The notes under the pieces are model-generated. The model saw only the letters and a list, made by a program, of their open reading frames with translations. It was not told where the DNA came from and made no database searches. From contig JAFQZR010000022.1 of the NCBI GenBank assembly GCA_017405785.1, positions 53,844 to 117,843 on the forward strand: a stretch of 64,000 nt of DNA, written 5' to 3'. Position numbers and translations under genes: made by a program. Below are positions 7,423 through 16,489 of this stretch, piece after piece (position 1 is the first letter of the stretch; each line of letters opens with the position of its first letter). The DNA is from Erysipelotrichaceae bacterium. Lineage in GTDB: Bacteria > Bacillota_I > Bacilli_A > Erysipelotrichales > Erysipelotrichaceae.

Positions 7423-9609
7423 ATGATAAGAAACAAAGACAGTGAAATACAGTGTCTGCAGGATACACTGCAGATTCTGGAAAAGGGATATTATGAGAAA
7501 AATGGCAGAAGAGTAGAGCTGAAACTTTCAAAAAAGGAAATGGAAGAATGCATTGTTCTTCTGCCTGAGGATGTTATAAAACATAGCAACGATCCAGGTA
7601 TCAGTAATCCTCCCATACCTTTTGTGTTAGGAAGATGCGGACACGGGTGTGAAAACACTGATTCTTTTACCATGGCAAGAAAGCATTACAAAGACTTCGA
7701 TTACATATTTGATGACGAAAAGAAAAAAGAGATTCTTGTCCTGAATATGGCTAATCCTGTTCATCCGGGCGGTGGAGTCAGAAACGGTGCCAGGGCGCAG
7801 GAAGAGGACCTGTGCAGAAAGAGTTCTCTGTTGTTATCTTTGGAAAGCCGGAAAGCAGAGAAGTATTATGACTACAACCGCCGGTTGGATACCAGAATGG
7901 GATCTGATGCCATGATTTTTACTCCGAAAGTAGAGATCATAAAAGACGAAAACGGAAATCTTCTGGATGAAACGGTCATAGTGTCTGTTCTGACATGCGC
8001 CGCACCGATGGTTTCTTTCGGCAAAGAAGGAATGAGTGAAAAACAGTACCAGGAGATGGTATATAACCGTATCATGGGAATGCTGAAGTGTTCTGCATAT
8101 TTTGGTTACAAGATGCTTGTTCTGGGGGCCTGGGGCTGTGGGGCTTTCGGTAACGATGCCAGAGTGATTTCTAATCTGTTTTATAAAGCTCTGAAAGATC
8201 TGAATTACAACAGATTGAGAGAGAAAGATCTATTCAGAAGAGTAGATTTTGCGGTGCTTGACAAAACAGAAGACCAGTATAACTTCAAAGAGTTCTGCCG
8301 TAATTTTGCAGGAGACAATTTCTACAGAGATGAGAACCAGGAAGAAATTGATAAGGCACAGGAGAGAATAAAGGAAACAGAAGTATATCTTGACCGAATC
8401 AGAGGCTGTATGATTGGTGGCGCAATAGGTGATGCGCTTGGCTATCCGGTGGAGTTTCTTGATGAAGAGGAACTAATAGAGAGTTATGGAGAAGGCGGAA
8501 TCAAAGAATACGATCTAGATCCATTTACTGGTAAGGCACTGATATCCGATGATACCCAGATGACACTGTTTACCGCTAACGGGCTTTTAGTGGGTGATAC
8601 CAGAGGAGAGATGCGAGGTATACAGGGAAATCCAAGAGACTATGTAGCAATGAGTTATCAGGACTGGCTTCGTACCCAGGAAATGACTTTTGAAGATGGA
8701 TTGAATCTCATGACCGATGCAGACCTTGATAAGAATTGCAATAGCTCATGGCTGTCAGGAGTGAAGGAACTGTACAGCTGGAGAGCTCCCGGTAAAACAT
8801 GCCTTTCATCCCTAGCAATAAGAAATGACGGGGAATATGTAGACGACTATATCAGGAACCCGGTCAATAACAGCAAGGGATGCGGAGGAGTAATGAGAAT
8901 TGCACCTCTGGCTTTGGATTACAAGCCGGGAGATATTGAATGGCTTGACATGGAAGGGGCCCAGATCGCCGCAATAACCCATGGTAATTCTCTAGGATAC
9001 ATGCCGGCAGCAGTATTGACACACATCATCAGCAGGATCGTTTATCCAGATAAAGAAAGATCTCTGAAAGAAATCATTATTGAAGCAAGAAATACAGTTG
9101 AAAAACTGTTTAAGGATGATAAGCATATAAATGAGTTAACATCCATTATTGATCTTGCGGTTAAGCTGGCAGGAAATAATGATAGTGATTTAAATAATAT
9201 CAACAGAATAGGTGAAGGCTGGGTGGCTGAAGAAACACTGGCTATTGCTATTTACTGTACATTACGCTACAAGAATGATTTCTCCGGAGGAATCATTGCG
9301 GCAGTAAACCATAAAGGAGACAGTGATTCTACCGGAGCAGTAACAGGAAATATTCTGGGAGCTTTATTAGGATATGAAGCAATAGAAGATAAATGGAAAA
9401 GTGATCTTGAACTGAAAGAAGTCATACTTGAAATGGCAGATGATGTATGCTACGGCTGTCAGATGAGTGAATACAGCAGTTATCGTGATAATGACTGGGC
9501 GAGAAAATACTTCAGCATGTGCTATACACCTGAACAGGAAAAAGAAAAACGGAGAAAAGAAGAAGAGTATTGGGAGAAAAAACTGAAAAGCAAAAGCTTT
9601 GTAAGATAA
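7423..9609 (+). CDS. Bifunctional ADP-ribose hydrolase: microbial PARG macrodomain fused to ADP-ribosylglycohydrolase
   Basis: This 728-residue protein carries two enzymes that remove ADP-ribose. Residues about 1-300 match the bacterial-type PARG (TIGR02452) layout, with G116-G-G118 and Q126-E-E128 forming the GGG...QEE catalytic loop. Residues about 322-715 match the DraG/ARH fold. They show R-G-C-M-I-G-G-A at 327, S-D-D-T-Q-M with D376/D377, and G-D-S-D-S-T with D633/D635, the usual metal-binding aspartates. Both active sites look intact. The PARG domain would cut poly- or mono-ADP-ribose from acidic sites or chains, and the ARH domain would act on Arg- or Ser-linked ADP-ribose. The family links are established; the substrates here are inferred. 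ATG 7423 has GAAGG 7 bases upstream. An upstream TTG at 7402 is less likely. Probably co-transcribed with the unknown gene before it. Confidence 0.88.
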   Translation: MIRNKDSEIQCLQDTLQILEKGYYEKNGRRVELKLSKKEMEECIVLLPEDVIKHSNDPGISNPPIPFVLGRCGHGCENTDSFTMARKHYKDFDYIFDDEKKKEILVLNMANPVHPGGGVRNGARAQEEDLCRKSSLLLSLESRKAEKYYDYNRRLDTRMGSDAMIFTPKVEIIKDENGNLLDETVIVSVLTCAAPMVSFGKEGMSEKQYQEMVYNRIMGMLKCSAYFGYKMLVLGAWGCGAFGNDARVISNLFYKALKDLNYNRLREKDLFRRVDFAVLDKTEDQYNFKEFCRNFAGDNFYRDENQEEIDKAQERIKETEVYLDRIRGCMIGGAIGDALGYPVEFLDEEELIESYGEGGIKEYDLDPFTGKALISDDTQMTLFTANGLLVGDTRGEMRGIQGNPRDYVAMSYQDWLRTQEMTFEDGLNLMTDADLDKNCNSSWLSGVKELYSWRAPGKTCLSSLAIRNDGEYVDDYIRNPVNNSKGCGGVMRIAPLALDYKPGDIEWLDMEGAQIAAITHGNSLGYMPAAVLTHIISRIVYPDKERSLKEIIIEARNTVEKLFKDDKHINELTSIIDLAVKLAGNNDSDLNNINRIGEGWVAEETLAIAIYCTLRYKNDFSGGIIAAVNHKGDSDSTGAVTGNILGALLGYEAIEDKWKSDLELKEVILEMADDVCYGCQMSEYSSYRDNDWARKYFSMCYTPEQEKEKRRKEEEYWEKKLKSKSFVR

Positions 9610-9871
9610 TTGAGTATTATGTTATACAATACCTTAGAAGAAACAATACTCTGATTATTATAGGTTAGTCATACTACACATTGGAAATAGGTTCCATGAG
9701 GTTTTTTGTTTAGATTAGACAAAGACTTTATTTAGATACTTAAATGTTGAATATAAAGAGGTCATTGGTGGCAACAGTGATTACAAATCTGCATATATTG
9801 CAGCGTTTAGTGATATAAGGCAGTGTTTGCCTATGAATATCTGGTTTTATCTTATGGTAACAGATCAAACT
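9610..9871. other. Convergent intergenic region with a possible gene remnant
   Basis: This 262-base AT-rich gap lies between converging genes. GAGTATT (9612-9618) and AATACTC (9646-9652) could pair over a long loop, a weak terminator at best. A plus-strand frame of roughly 60 codons from about 9720, running past the end of the next gene, is open but has no start codon. It could be a decayed gene end or chance. Nothing else is seen. Confidence 0.3.
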
Positions 9872-10420
9872 TTAAATACTATTACCCCACAGCTTTACAG
9901 CTGCATCTAGGAGTTCACGTATTTCCTGTATGTATTTTTCATAAAGTTTTTTCGCTTTGGCCTGTTCGGCTTCGCTCTGAGAATCATCCGCGACATAATC
10001 ACCATTGGAGTTTATGATGATCCAGCTGGACGTAGTTTCTTCATATGCTGTTACACGATATTGAGCTGCGGAAAACAGTTGTGGCCAGATGAACATATCA
10101 ACATGAGGAATATTCAGTTCTGTCAGGTTTCCATCAGCATCCGCGACAAATGAAGCGGAATCCTGATGGCTTTCAGATACTACATACAGGTACCCTGACT
10201 CAAAGGAAAGATAACCCGGCATTTTTACAGTGTAAACATATCCGTTATCATTAAGAATATATCTTGGCCTCTCTGAGTCTTCATTAAGATGCATTTTTAT
10301 CGTCTTTTCTTTGTAAGGCTTATACTTAAACTGATACCAGAACAGATTAACCATAGCAAATATGGCAAGCGCTGCCAGGAATATGTACATGATACGTTTC
10401 ACTATATGTTTGTCAGGCAT
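9872..10420 (-). CDS. Uncharacterised single-pass membrane protein
   Basis: This 182-residue protein has a short basic N-terminus and one membrane helix (about residues 10-28). An extracytoplasmic domain of about 150 residues follows, with alternating beta segments and a Glu/Lys-rich C-terminal helix. The start at 10420 is set by AGGAGG (10431-10436, minus strand) 10 bases away; the frame stays open 20 codons further upstream without a better site. No family is recognised. It faces no obvious operon partner: the next minus-strand gene ends 200 bases upstream beyond a terminator. Confidence 0.65.
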   Translation of the reverse strand: MPDKHIVKRIMYIFLAALAIFAMVNLFWYQFKYKPYKEKTIKMHLNEDSERPRYILNDNGYVYTVKMPGYLSFESGYLYVVSESHQDSASFVADADGNLTELNIPHVDMFIWPQLFSAAQYRVTAYEETTSSWIIINSNGDYVADDSQSEAEQAKAKKLYEKYIQEIRELLDAAVKLWGNSI

Positions 10421-10542
10421 GTTCAGTGTACCTCCTGTTAATATTATACGTTGGCACCGGTTTAAGATGAAAGGGAGCAAACCTTAAGAAGCAGTAAAGA
10501 AAGAGAACAGAATTCATAAACAGAGTTTATTTCCTAATACAG

Positions 10543-10570
10543 CAAAACCACCAACAACTGGTGGCTTTTT
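10543..10570. terminator. Hairpin terminator downstream of the 10620-11291 gene
   Basis: CCACCA (10548-10553) pairs with TGGTGG (10559-10564). There are T runs on both sides, so it could work in either direction. It most plausibly ends the minus-strand gene that stops at 10620. Confidence 0.65.
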
Positions 10571-10619
10571 AAGACAGGTTATCTTATTTCTCTTTCTAGA
10601 AGGAATAAATCATTTTGTT

Positions 10620-11291
10620 CTATTTACCTACACCGTACATGTAATCAAGAATAAGTCTTTGGGTGACTTCTTCGCCGAACATCTTTCTTACCTGATTTAC
10701 GGCCGGGCCGCCGTTATCCAGTAATCCCTGAGCGAACTTACGGATGTTGGCTTTTTTAATCTCAGGATCACACTTGTCAGCCTTATTAAGATAAGCAAGG
10801 AATTCATCAACGTATTTCATACAGCTGATGTCTGTTCTTGTCTCTTTGGCTTTTACCTTTTTACCATATGAGCAGGGAAGAAGAATACTGTCATACCAGT
10901 GTTCTCCCGACATGTATTCCGGAAGATCTTTGTCATTATCCTTTATCTTCTGGCAGGCACTCTGTAATTGTTCACATCTGTCGGCGATCATGGTGTCATA
11001 CAGCTCAGCTAATTGAGTTTTGTTATTGAATACCTTTATGTAGTCAAGGTTGACAAGAGGAACATCGTGGTGCCAGTCCGCCAGTACGACGGTTTCCATT
11101 TTCATGGCGCCAAACATTCCCTTCATGTCAAATAAACAGAGATGACCTAATCCTTCAACATCAAAGCTTCTGATGTGGAAGTGCATCAGGTTCTTACTCA
11201 GATAAGCATCTTTTCCAAGATCATTTTCCGTTACTCTGTAGTTTTTCTGCAGAGAAGCCAGGATATACTGACCAATTGAAGTGTTACTCAT
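10620..11291 (-). CDS. Uncharacterised cytoplasmic protein
   Basis: This 223-residue protein has no signal peptide or membrane segment. The first half is beta-rich and includes H-F-H-I-R-S-F and D-M-K-G-M-F-G-A-M-K-M-E segments. The second half is helical and Lys/Asp-rich. I do not recognise the family. The start at 11291 is chosen because GAGGG sits 6 bases upstream. The ATG at 11303, which overlaps that site, has no binding sequence. It follows the broken lipoprotein gene in the same direction with a 29-base gap, so the two may once have formed an operon. Confidence 0.6.
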   Translation of the reverse strand: MSNTSIGQYILASLQKNYRVTENDLGKDAYLSKNLMHFHIRSFDVEGLGHLCLFDMKGMFGAMKMETVVLADWHHDVPLVNLDYIKVFNNKTQLAELYDTMIADRCEQLQSACQKIKDNDKDLPEYMSGEHWYDSILLPCSYGKKVKAKETRTDISCMKYVDEFLAYLNKADKCDPEIKKANIRKFAQGLLDNGGPAVNQVRKMFGEEVTQRLILDYMYGVGK

Positions 11292-11320
11292 ATATACCCT
11301 CATATTTCGTAAATAAGTAT

Positions 11321-11959
11321 TTAGTTTCCTTTTGTCTTACTGAAGGTTTTCTCAACCATTTCCATCAGTTCATTTAAGTGAGGCGGGTTATATTCACCCG
11401 TTTTTTTGGTGCTGTCCTTACCGGTAGTTATTGTTATCATTACCCAATTGCCAGCAGCGTTGTTGGTAATGTAACCGGCAACGGTCATGGCATCATATTC
11501 ATCTTTTTTGTCTTTCTTTTCAGCAGTGATCTTTAAGGAACGTGAACCGTCCAGAGTGATTTCAGACTCCACTATATTGGAATACATTGCACTACCGTCA
11601 TTGTCGACGGAATCATGGAACGTGCCGCGAAGGAAATCGGCAGCAAAGGCAAAATCAACATCTCCCTCTGTGAACGTCAGAATTTCCCACTGGATGAGGG
11701 TTCTGCTGTTGGTGGCATAAATCTGAACAATGCCACTTCCGTTGGTACCGGCTTTCAGAATGTTATGATACATGTTGATTGTTATGTATCCGCACTCGTC
11801 ATTACCTTAAATGACATCTTTTTCAGGCTCAGTACCAGGCTTTTCTTCAGGAGTGTCGATAGCTGGCTTTTGCGGTTCCGGTTTATTATCTGATGATCCG
11901 CAGGCGGATAAACAGATACACATAGTCAGAGACAATATTATTAACAGTGTTCTTTTCAT
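11321..11959 (-). pseudogene. Lipoprotein gene interrupted by an in-frame TAA at codon 51
   Basis: A strong AGGAGGG site precedes ATG at 11959. The first 50 codons encode a typical lipoprotein start (lipobox L-S-A-C) and a Pro/Glu-rich linker. A TAA at 11809-11807 then ends the frame. The same frame continues at once and stays open for 161 further codons to 11321, encoding a beta-rich domain. The first ATG after the stop (11773) has no ribosome binding site. The simplest reading is a 212-residue lipoprotein with one nonsense mutation. A base-calling error or stop readthrough would look the same. The mature domain is not recognised. Confidence 0.75.
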
Positions 11960-12469
11960 TATGGTAACCCTCCTCAGGTTTTATTTACCTCTACCTTGAT
12001 TATTCTAACACAAATAAGAAGTTATAACTGAGCTAATAGAGAGTATAGTGTGTTTTGTGGGAAAATACATAATGGCCGTTATACGAATCTGGACTAATCT
12101 GGACAATTACTGGATTTTTCCTAGACGGTCTCAACAGTTGTCTTTCTAGAGTAATAAATCTCTAAAGTAACCCAAATTACATAAGGCAGATTATGCGTAG
12201 ACAGATTTGGAGATAATTTGTGCTTCTAAAGCGTTTTTATCCACCTTTAAATTGCTAGTAGGAAATAGGGCAAAAATGAAACAAAATTGAGACAAACATA
12301 AAAAAGGCAGGCGATCTGAGGAAGGTGTACCACAGAGCGCCTGCTGTTTTTTAACACATCTATTGATGTTGACAAAAAAGCAAATCTCTACGAAAAGTAA
12401 GTATTGAATAAATGAATACAACTAAAATGAGGTATAATGGAAAAAACAGACATAAATGTGTAAGTAATT
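11960..12469. other. 510-base AT-rich intergenic region
   Basis: No credible gene is visible on either strand. A hairpin with GCAGGCG/CGCCTGC arms and flanking A and T runs lies at about 12301-12352. A short tandem echo, TCTGGACTAATCTGGACAAT, lies at about 12090-12110. The base composition is poorer in GC than the neighbouring housekeeping genes and continues into the NERD gene. This fits an acquired segment or the scar of lost genes. Confidence 0.5.
12301..12352. terminator. Stranded bidirectional hairpin terminator
   Basis: GGCAGGCG and CGCCTGC arms enclose about 23 bases, with an A run before and a T6 run after. No adjacent gene in either direction ends here, so it may be left over from a deleted gene. 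Confidence 0.5.
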
Positions 12470-13336
12470 ATGGCTTTACTAGATAAAATAAAGAACCAAA
12501 TTGAAAAGCAGGAAGATTTAAAGGAACAGTATTATGAACAGTCTGGTGCTAGCTGGCTACGGACAATCTTTAATAATGGGACTAAAGGAGAATATCAGAT
12601 CTATAAAAAACTAGTAAATGTTCCTGGATATAATAAATGTGTGGCAAACTGCTATCTTCCAAAAGATGATGGTACAACTACAGAGATAGACTTGTTAATG
12701 ATACATGAAACAGGTATTTATGTAATTGAATCCAAGAATTACATTGGATACATTTTTGGATCATCAAAGCGGAGATATTGGACTCAAACATTGAATGCAG
12801 GTAGAGGTAGAATAGAAAAGCATCAGTTTTATAATCCTGTACTCCAGAATAAGGCACATATCAGACAATTGAAGGAAATAGTTGGTTCATTTGTGCCAAT
12901 GTATTCATATATTGTATTTGGTGATAAGTGCGAGTTTAAGAATCTTGAGTTGGATGGAACGTGTAGAGTTATTTATAGAAGTGAATTGATGAGAGCACTT
13001 AAGATGGATATCAATGAAAAATCTAAAGTATTAACTGAAAGCCAGATAGATGCACTATTTGAGAAACTTGATTCATTGAGTCACTCTGATACGAATAAGA
13101 AAAAAGAACATGTTGTTGAGATAAAACAGGAGCGGGAAAGAATAGAAAAAGATATCAGTAACGAAATCTGTCCAAAATGTGGCGGTAAATTAGTGTTAAG
13201 AACAGCGACAAAAGGTCCAAATGCTGGTTCAAAGTTCTATGGATGTTCTAATTATCCAAAATGTAAGTTTACTGCTAAAGCACCTACTGGATTAAAGTTG
13301 TTAATAAAAGAAATTGAACAAAAGAATCAGAAATAA
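12470..13336 (+). CDS. NERD-domain protein with topoisomerase-type zinc ribbon
   Basis: This 288-residue protein holds a NERD (nuclease-related) domain at about residues 35-150. It shows G-x-x-G-E near the start, E-I-D-L-L at about 74, and V-I-E-S-K-N at about 88. These are the restriction-nuclease-like acidic and lysine residues. A charged linker leads to a C-terminal zinc ribbon, C-P-K-C-G-G...Y-G-C-S-N-Y-P-K-C-K, of the kind found at the ends of topoisomerase I. It probably binds DNA and may cut it; NERD proteins are often sparsely distributed and transferred. Codon use is AT-rich (AAA, AGA, ATA, GGA) unlike the genes after 13.9 kb. The ribosome binding site is weak. Foreign origin is inferred. 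Confidence 0.82.
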   Translation: MALLDKIKNQIEKQEDLKEQYYEQSGASWLRTIFNNGTKGEYQIYKKLVNVPGYNKCVANCYLPKDDGTTTEIDLLMIHETGIYVIESKNYIGYIFGSSKRRYWTQTLNAGRGRIEKHQFYNPVLQNKAHIRQLKEIVGSFVPMYSYIVFGDKCEFKNLELDGTCRVIYRSELMRALKMDINEKSKVLTESQIDALFEKLDSLSHSDTNKKKEHVVEIKQERERIEKDISNEICPKCGGKLVLRTATKGPNAGSKFYGCSNYPKCKFTAKAPTGLKLLIKEIEQKNQK

Positions 13337-13348
13337 GGTATGAAAAAA

Positions 13349-13378
13349 GTGGGAGAAACATATTCTCCCACATGTTTA
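13349..13378 (+). terminator. Rho-independent terminator
   Basis: GTGGGAGAA (13349-13357) pairs with TTCTCCCAC (13363-13371) around a 5-base loop, followed by a T-rich stretch, 13 bases after the NERD gene. Confidence 0.8.
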
Positions 13379-13445
13379 ATTTATAATATAGATAAAGGAA
13401 AAGCACACGGACTTACTTAACAGAAACAGTTTGAAAAGGATCCTG

Positions 13446-13919
13446 ATGAGATCCAAGCATAAGAGAATAACAGAACTGAAGGATGATCTGGATAACGTTC
13501 TGTTTCTTGATTATGACGGTGTTGTCTCTCTAGAGTTTTCAATGGAGTTATTAAGATCTGTCATTGACAATAACTGCATTGAATACGTCAATAAGCTATG
13601 TAAGGAATTTAATCTGAAGATCGTTGTCATAAGTTCATGGAAGAATGAGCCATATTATCAGGATATGCTTTATGAAGGTGGTCTTGATAAAGATATAGAG
13701 ATATTAGGTAAAACTGAAGAACTATACGGACCTAGGGAAGAAGAGATAAAGAAGTATTTGGAAGATCATATCTACATTGATAGGTTCATAATACTTGATG
13801 ACAGACCATTCAAGGATTTAAAAGATTATCAGGTAAAGACAGATAGTCGTGTCGGGATAAATGAAGAGAAATATTGGGAAGCTGTAGAACTGCTGAAGAA
13901 ACAGCGGGGTAATAAGTAA
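13446..13919 (+). CDS. Small HAD-fold protein, RNA-repair-type (HAD_SAK-like)
   Basis: This 157-residue protein has the HAD superfamily layout: F-L-D-Y-D-G-V-V (nucleophile loop) near residue 21, V-V-I-S-S-W-K (motif II Ser) at about 60, and I-L-D-D-R-P-F (acidic motif) at about 115. It lacks a cap domain. This compact form with SSW and DDR resembles the HAD domain associated with Swiss-army-knife RNA repair proteins, so a nucleic-acid phosphatase role is possible. The start is uncertain: AAAGGA precedes ATG 13446 by 5 bases, while the in-frame TTG at 13431 lacks a site. It lies 32 bases before addB on the same strand, and a shared transcript is possible. Confidence 0.7.
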   Translation: MRSKHKRITELKDDLDNVLFLDYDGVVSLEFSMELLRSVIDNNCIEYVNKLCKEFNLKIVVISSWKNEPYYQDMLYEGGLDKDIEILGKTEELYGPREEEIKKYLEDHIYIDRFIILDDRPFKDLKDYQVKTDSRVGINEEKYWEAVELLKKQRGNK

Positions 13920-13951
13920 ATATATCAATCATCTGTTATAATATTATGTAG

Positions 13952-16489
13952 ATGATTAAAGAAAGAATAGTACTTGCTCCTGGAGCAAATTCAACCGAAT
14001 TGTTAAGAAGCCTTGCATTATACGGTCAGGGCTCTTTTGGTATGCGTATTTACAGTTCAGCTTATGCTTTGGCTCAGGATATGCTGACTCGAAAGGGAAT
14101 ACTGATCAGTGAGGTTGTGTCAGATGCTGAAGCACAGTATATGATCAACTCCTGCATGAAGAGCGTGCAGGCTTTTAAAAACGCATCCTTTACGGATGCC
14201 GCTAATGTTGCGGAATCACTTAATACCTTGAGAAACCTTATCGTTTCTGATGAAACGGTCGGAATGGAAAGGCTGGTAAAGGAAAGTGGCTTTGCTGCGA
14301 AGAATGAAAGTCTTCTTGAAGTATATGACAAATACAGAAACATGCTTTCTAACAGGAAAGACAGAACAGATGTCATCAGGGAAGCAATAAACAATGATTA
14401 TGAGCTTAACTGTCAGTTCATTAAACTGAAAGAATTCCCGCTGACACCGTTAGAGGAAGCACTGCTGAGGAAGCTGTCAGGTGATGTCAGAGAAATGACA
14501 TTATTGAAATTGTTTGGTGTTGAAGAGAATGATAACGGAAACATTACTTACATAAAGGCATATGGTAATTCCAATGAAGTTGAAAACACTCTTAACTATA
14601 TATTTGAAAACAACATCCATCTGGATGACTGTGTGATAGCTGTCAGTAATACCGGCAAGTTCAATCAGCTTTTACTGGAATACAGTCAGAAGTACGGACT
14701 TGATGTATCATTCGCCAATGGCATCAGCATTAATAACACCAACCCAGCCATGCTATTAAAGCTTTATTACGATTGGGATGTTAACGGCTATCATGGTGTT
14801 GAAGCCCTGATGAACATGCTGTATTCGTCCTGCTTTGATATGGGTAAACTGACAGAGAAATTTAATAAGGAAGTCAGTTATGCCGTAGTTAAGAATACGG
14901 TTGATAGAGCAGGGCAGCTGAAATTTGAATCTAGTGTTGACGCAAACACTGAGAAGGCTGAGAACTATATTCCGTTGATTGGTAAGAAAGACAGCATAGA
15001 TCCTGATGTCATCAGGGTACTGGCTGCAGAATTGGGCAGGGACTGTGCCTCATTCATCAGTGAATACGCTGTTATAAGAAACAGTGAAGATGCTGAATCC
15101 TTACGTGTCATAACCAATAACATAAACACATATGAAAAGTACTGCCCATCTGGCAGTTACAGTGATATCTATGTAAACATTCTGTCAAAGAATGTCGGCA
15201 GATCAGTAAGCAGAGAAGGCAGTCTTGTCGTTACAGACATAAAAGGCGCATTATCAGTACTTAGAAAGCATTTGTTTGTCATTGGCTTATCAGCCAATAA
15301 CTTCCCGGGAACGGTAAGGGAAAACTATCTGCTTCTGGATGAAGACCTGCTGTTATACGGTGACGGTGATAATGTACCTCTGTCAACCTCAATCATTAAG
15401 AGAAAGAAAGAAGCTCTTGAAAATCTGCTTGATCTTTATTCAGCAATACATTCAGATATCAGACTGTCTTATTCATGTTACGGCATGGCCGAGATCAAGG
15501 GAGAAAACGCTTCTTCCGTATTGTTTGACATATATCAGAAACATAATCCAGACAAAACCATAAGTGATTTTGAAAAAATACTGGAAAACAGTGAAACATC
15601 TTATCTGCAGAACAGACTTTCCAAATCCCGGCAGATACTAAGTTCTCTTAATGCTGATCAGATACTTGCATCCATTCCTAAAGGTGACATTATTAATGAG
15701 CCATACCATGGAAACAGATTCTTCTCTCCATCAGCCCTGGAGATCTTCTTCGGCTGTCCGAAGAGATTCTATCTTAATAATATCCTGGGCATTGAAGAAC
15801 CGGATCCGGATGATCCTCTGGAAGTCATTGATGCCAGAGACATGGGTACACTTGTGCACTCGGTAATGGAATATCTGGCTGATAATCCGGATGTCAGTGA
15901 GAAGGAATTCACTGAACATGCTGAAGAGATGTTCGATGACTACCTGAAGACCAGAACACCGGTTAATGACAGCAGTGCCGCAGCTGCCAGAAAGCAGTTC
16001 ATGAACATGGCTGTCAACGGATTCAAGTATGATCCGCATAATAAGGTGCTCTCAGCTGAGGAGAAGTTCTCAGTAATGCACAGGGACAGCGGCATAGGAC
16101 TGTATGGATATCCTGACAGAGTGGAAATAGACAGAAAAGGCGAATATCTCATCGCTGACTATAAGACCAAGAGAAAATACGAACACAAGGAAAATGACAT
16201 TAATACATGTCTTCAGGTCGTTCTGTATGCATACATGATGAGTCACAGAGAAAATGATCCGTTACCGATATCTTACTGTACTTACAGGTATCTGCGTTAC
16301 AGTAAGCCGGTAAACTGTGACTATAACAGTAGCACTGAAACAGATCTTACCAGAAAGCTGCGAGAGGTCCGGGCAGCTTTGAACACCGGCTATTTCCCAT
16401 GCACAGATGCTGAGGAAAACTGCAGATACTGCAAGTTCGCATCAATCTGCGGAAAGAATGAAGAAGGGAAGGTGTCAGAAGATGAGTGA
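13952..16489 (+). CDS. addB: AddB/RexB-like nuclease subunit of the AddAB recombination complex
   Basis: This 845-residue protein is the second nuclease subunit of the helicase-nuclease that processes double-strand breaks for RecA. The C-terminal third has the PD-(D/E)XK nuclease: G-T-L-V-H at about 632, an acidic G-Y-P-D-R at about 718, and A-D-Y-K-T-K at about 733. The iron-sulfur cysteines of AddB are present: one in F-G-C-P-K-R at about 606 and three in C-R-Y-C-K-F-A-S-I-C near the end. The N-terminus lacks a Walker A loop, so it is closer to RexB than to B. subtilis AddB, and it is shorter than both (usually about 1,100). It overlaps addA by 8 bases and is almost certainly translationally coupled. 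Confidence 0.88.
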   Translation: MIKERIVLAPGANSTELLRSLALYGQGSFGMRIYSSAYALAQDMLTRKGILISEVVSDAEAQYMINSCMKSVQAFKNASFTDAANVAESLNTLRNLIVSDETVGMERLVKESGFAAKNESLLEVYDKYRNMLSNRKDRTDVIREAINNDYELNCQFIKLKEFPLTPLEEALLRKLSGDVREMTLLKLFGVEENDNGNITYIKAYGNSNEVENTLNYIFENNIHLDDCVIAVSNTGKFNQLLLEYSQKYGLDVSFANGISINNTNPAMLLKLYYDWDVNGYHGVEALMNMLYSSCFDMGKLTEKFNKEVSYAVVKNTVDRAGQLKFESSVDANTEKAENYIPLIGKKDSIDPDVIRVLAAELGRDCASFISEYAVIRNSEDAESLRVITNNINTYEKYCPSGSYSDIYVNILSKNVGRSVSREGSLVVTDIKGALSVLRKHLFVIGLSANNFPGTVRENYLLLDEDLLLYGDGDNVPLSTSIIKRKKEALENLLDLYSAIHSDIRLSYSCYGMAEIKGENASSVLFDIYQKHNPDKTISDFEKILENSETSYLQNRLSKSRQILSSLNADQILASIPKGDIINEPYHGNRFFSPSALEIFFGCPKRFYLNNILGIEEPDPDDPLEVIDARDMGTLVHSVMEYLADNPDVSEKEFTEHAEEMFDDYLKTRTPVNDSSAAAARKQFMNMAVNGFKYDPHNKVLSAEEKFSVMHRDSGIGLYGYPDRVEIDRKGEYLIADYKTKRKYEHKENDINTCLQVVLYAYMMSHRENDPLPISYCTYRYLRYSKPVNCDYNSSTETDLTRKLREVRAALNTGYFPCTDAEENCRYCKFASICGKNEEGKVSEDE

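Noticed and set aside
12369..12374. TTGACA as the promoter of the NERD gene
   Set aside because: No acceptable -10 box lies 16-18 bases downstream. The TATAAT at 12433-12438 is far too distant.
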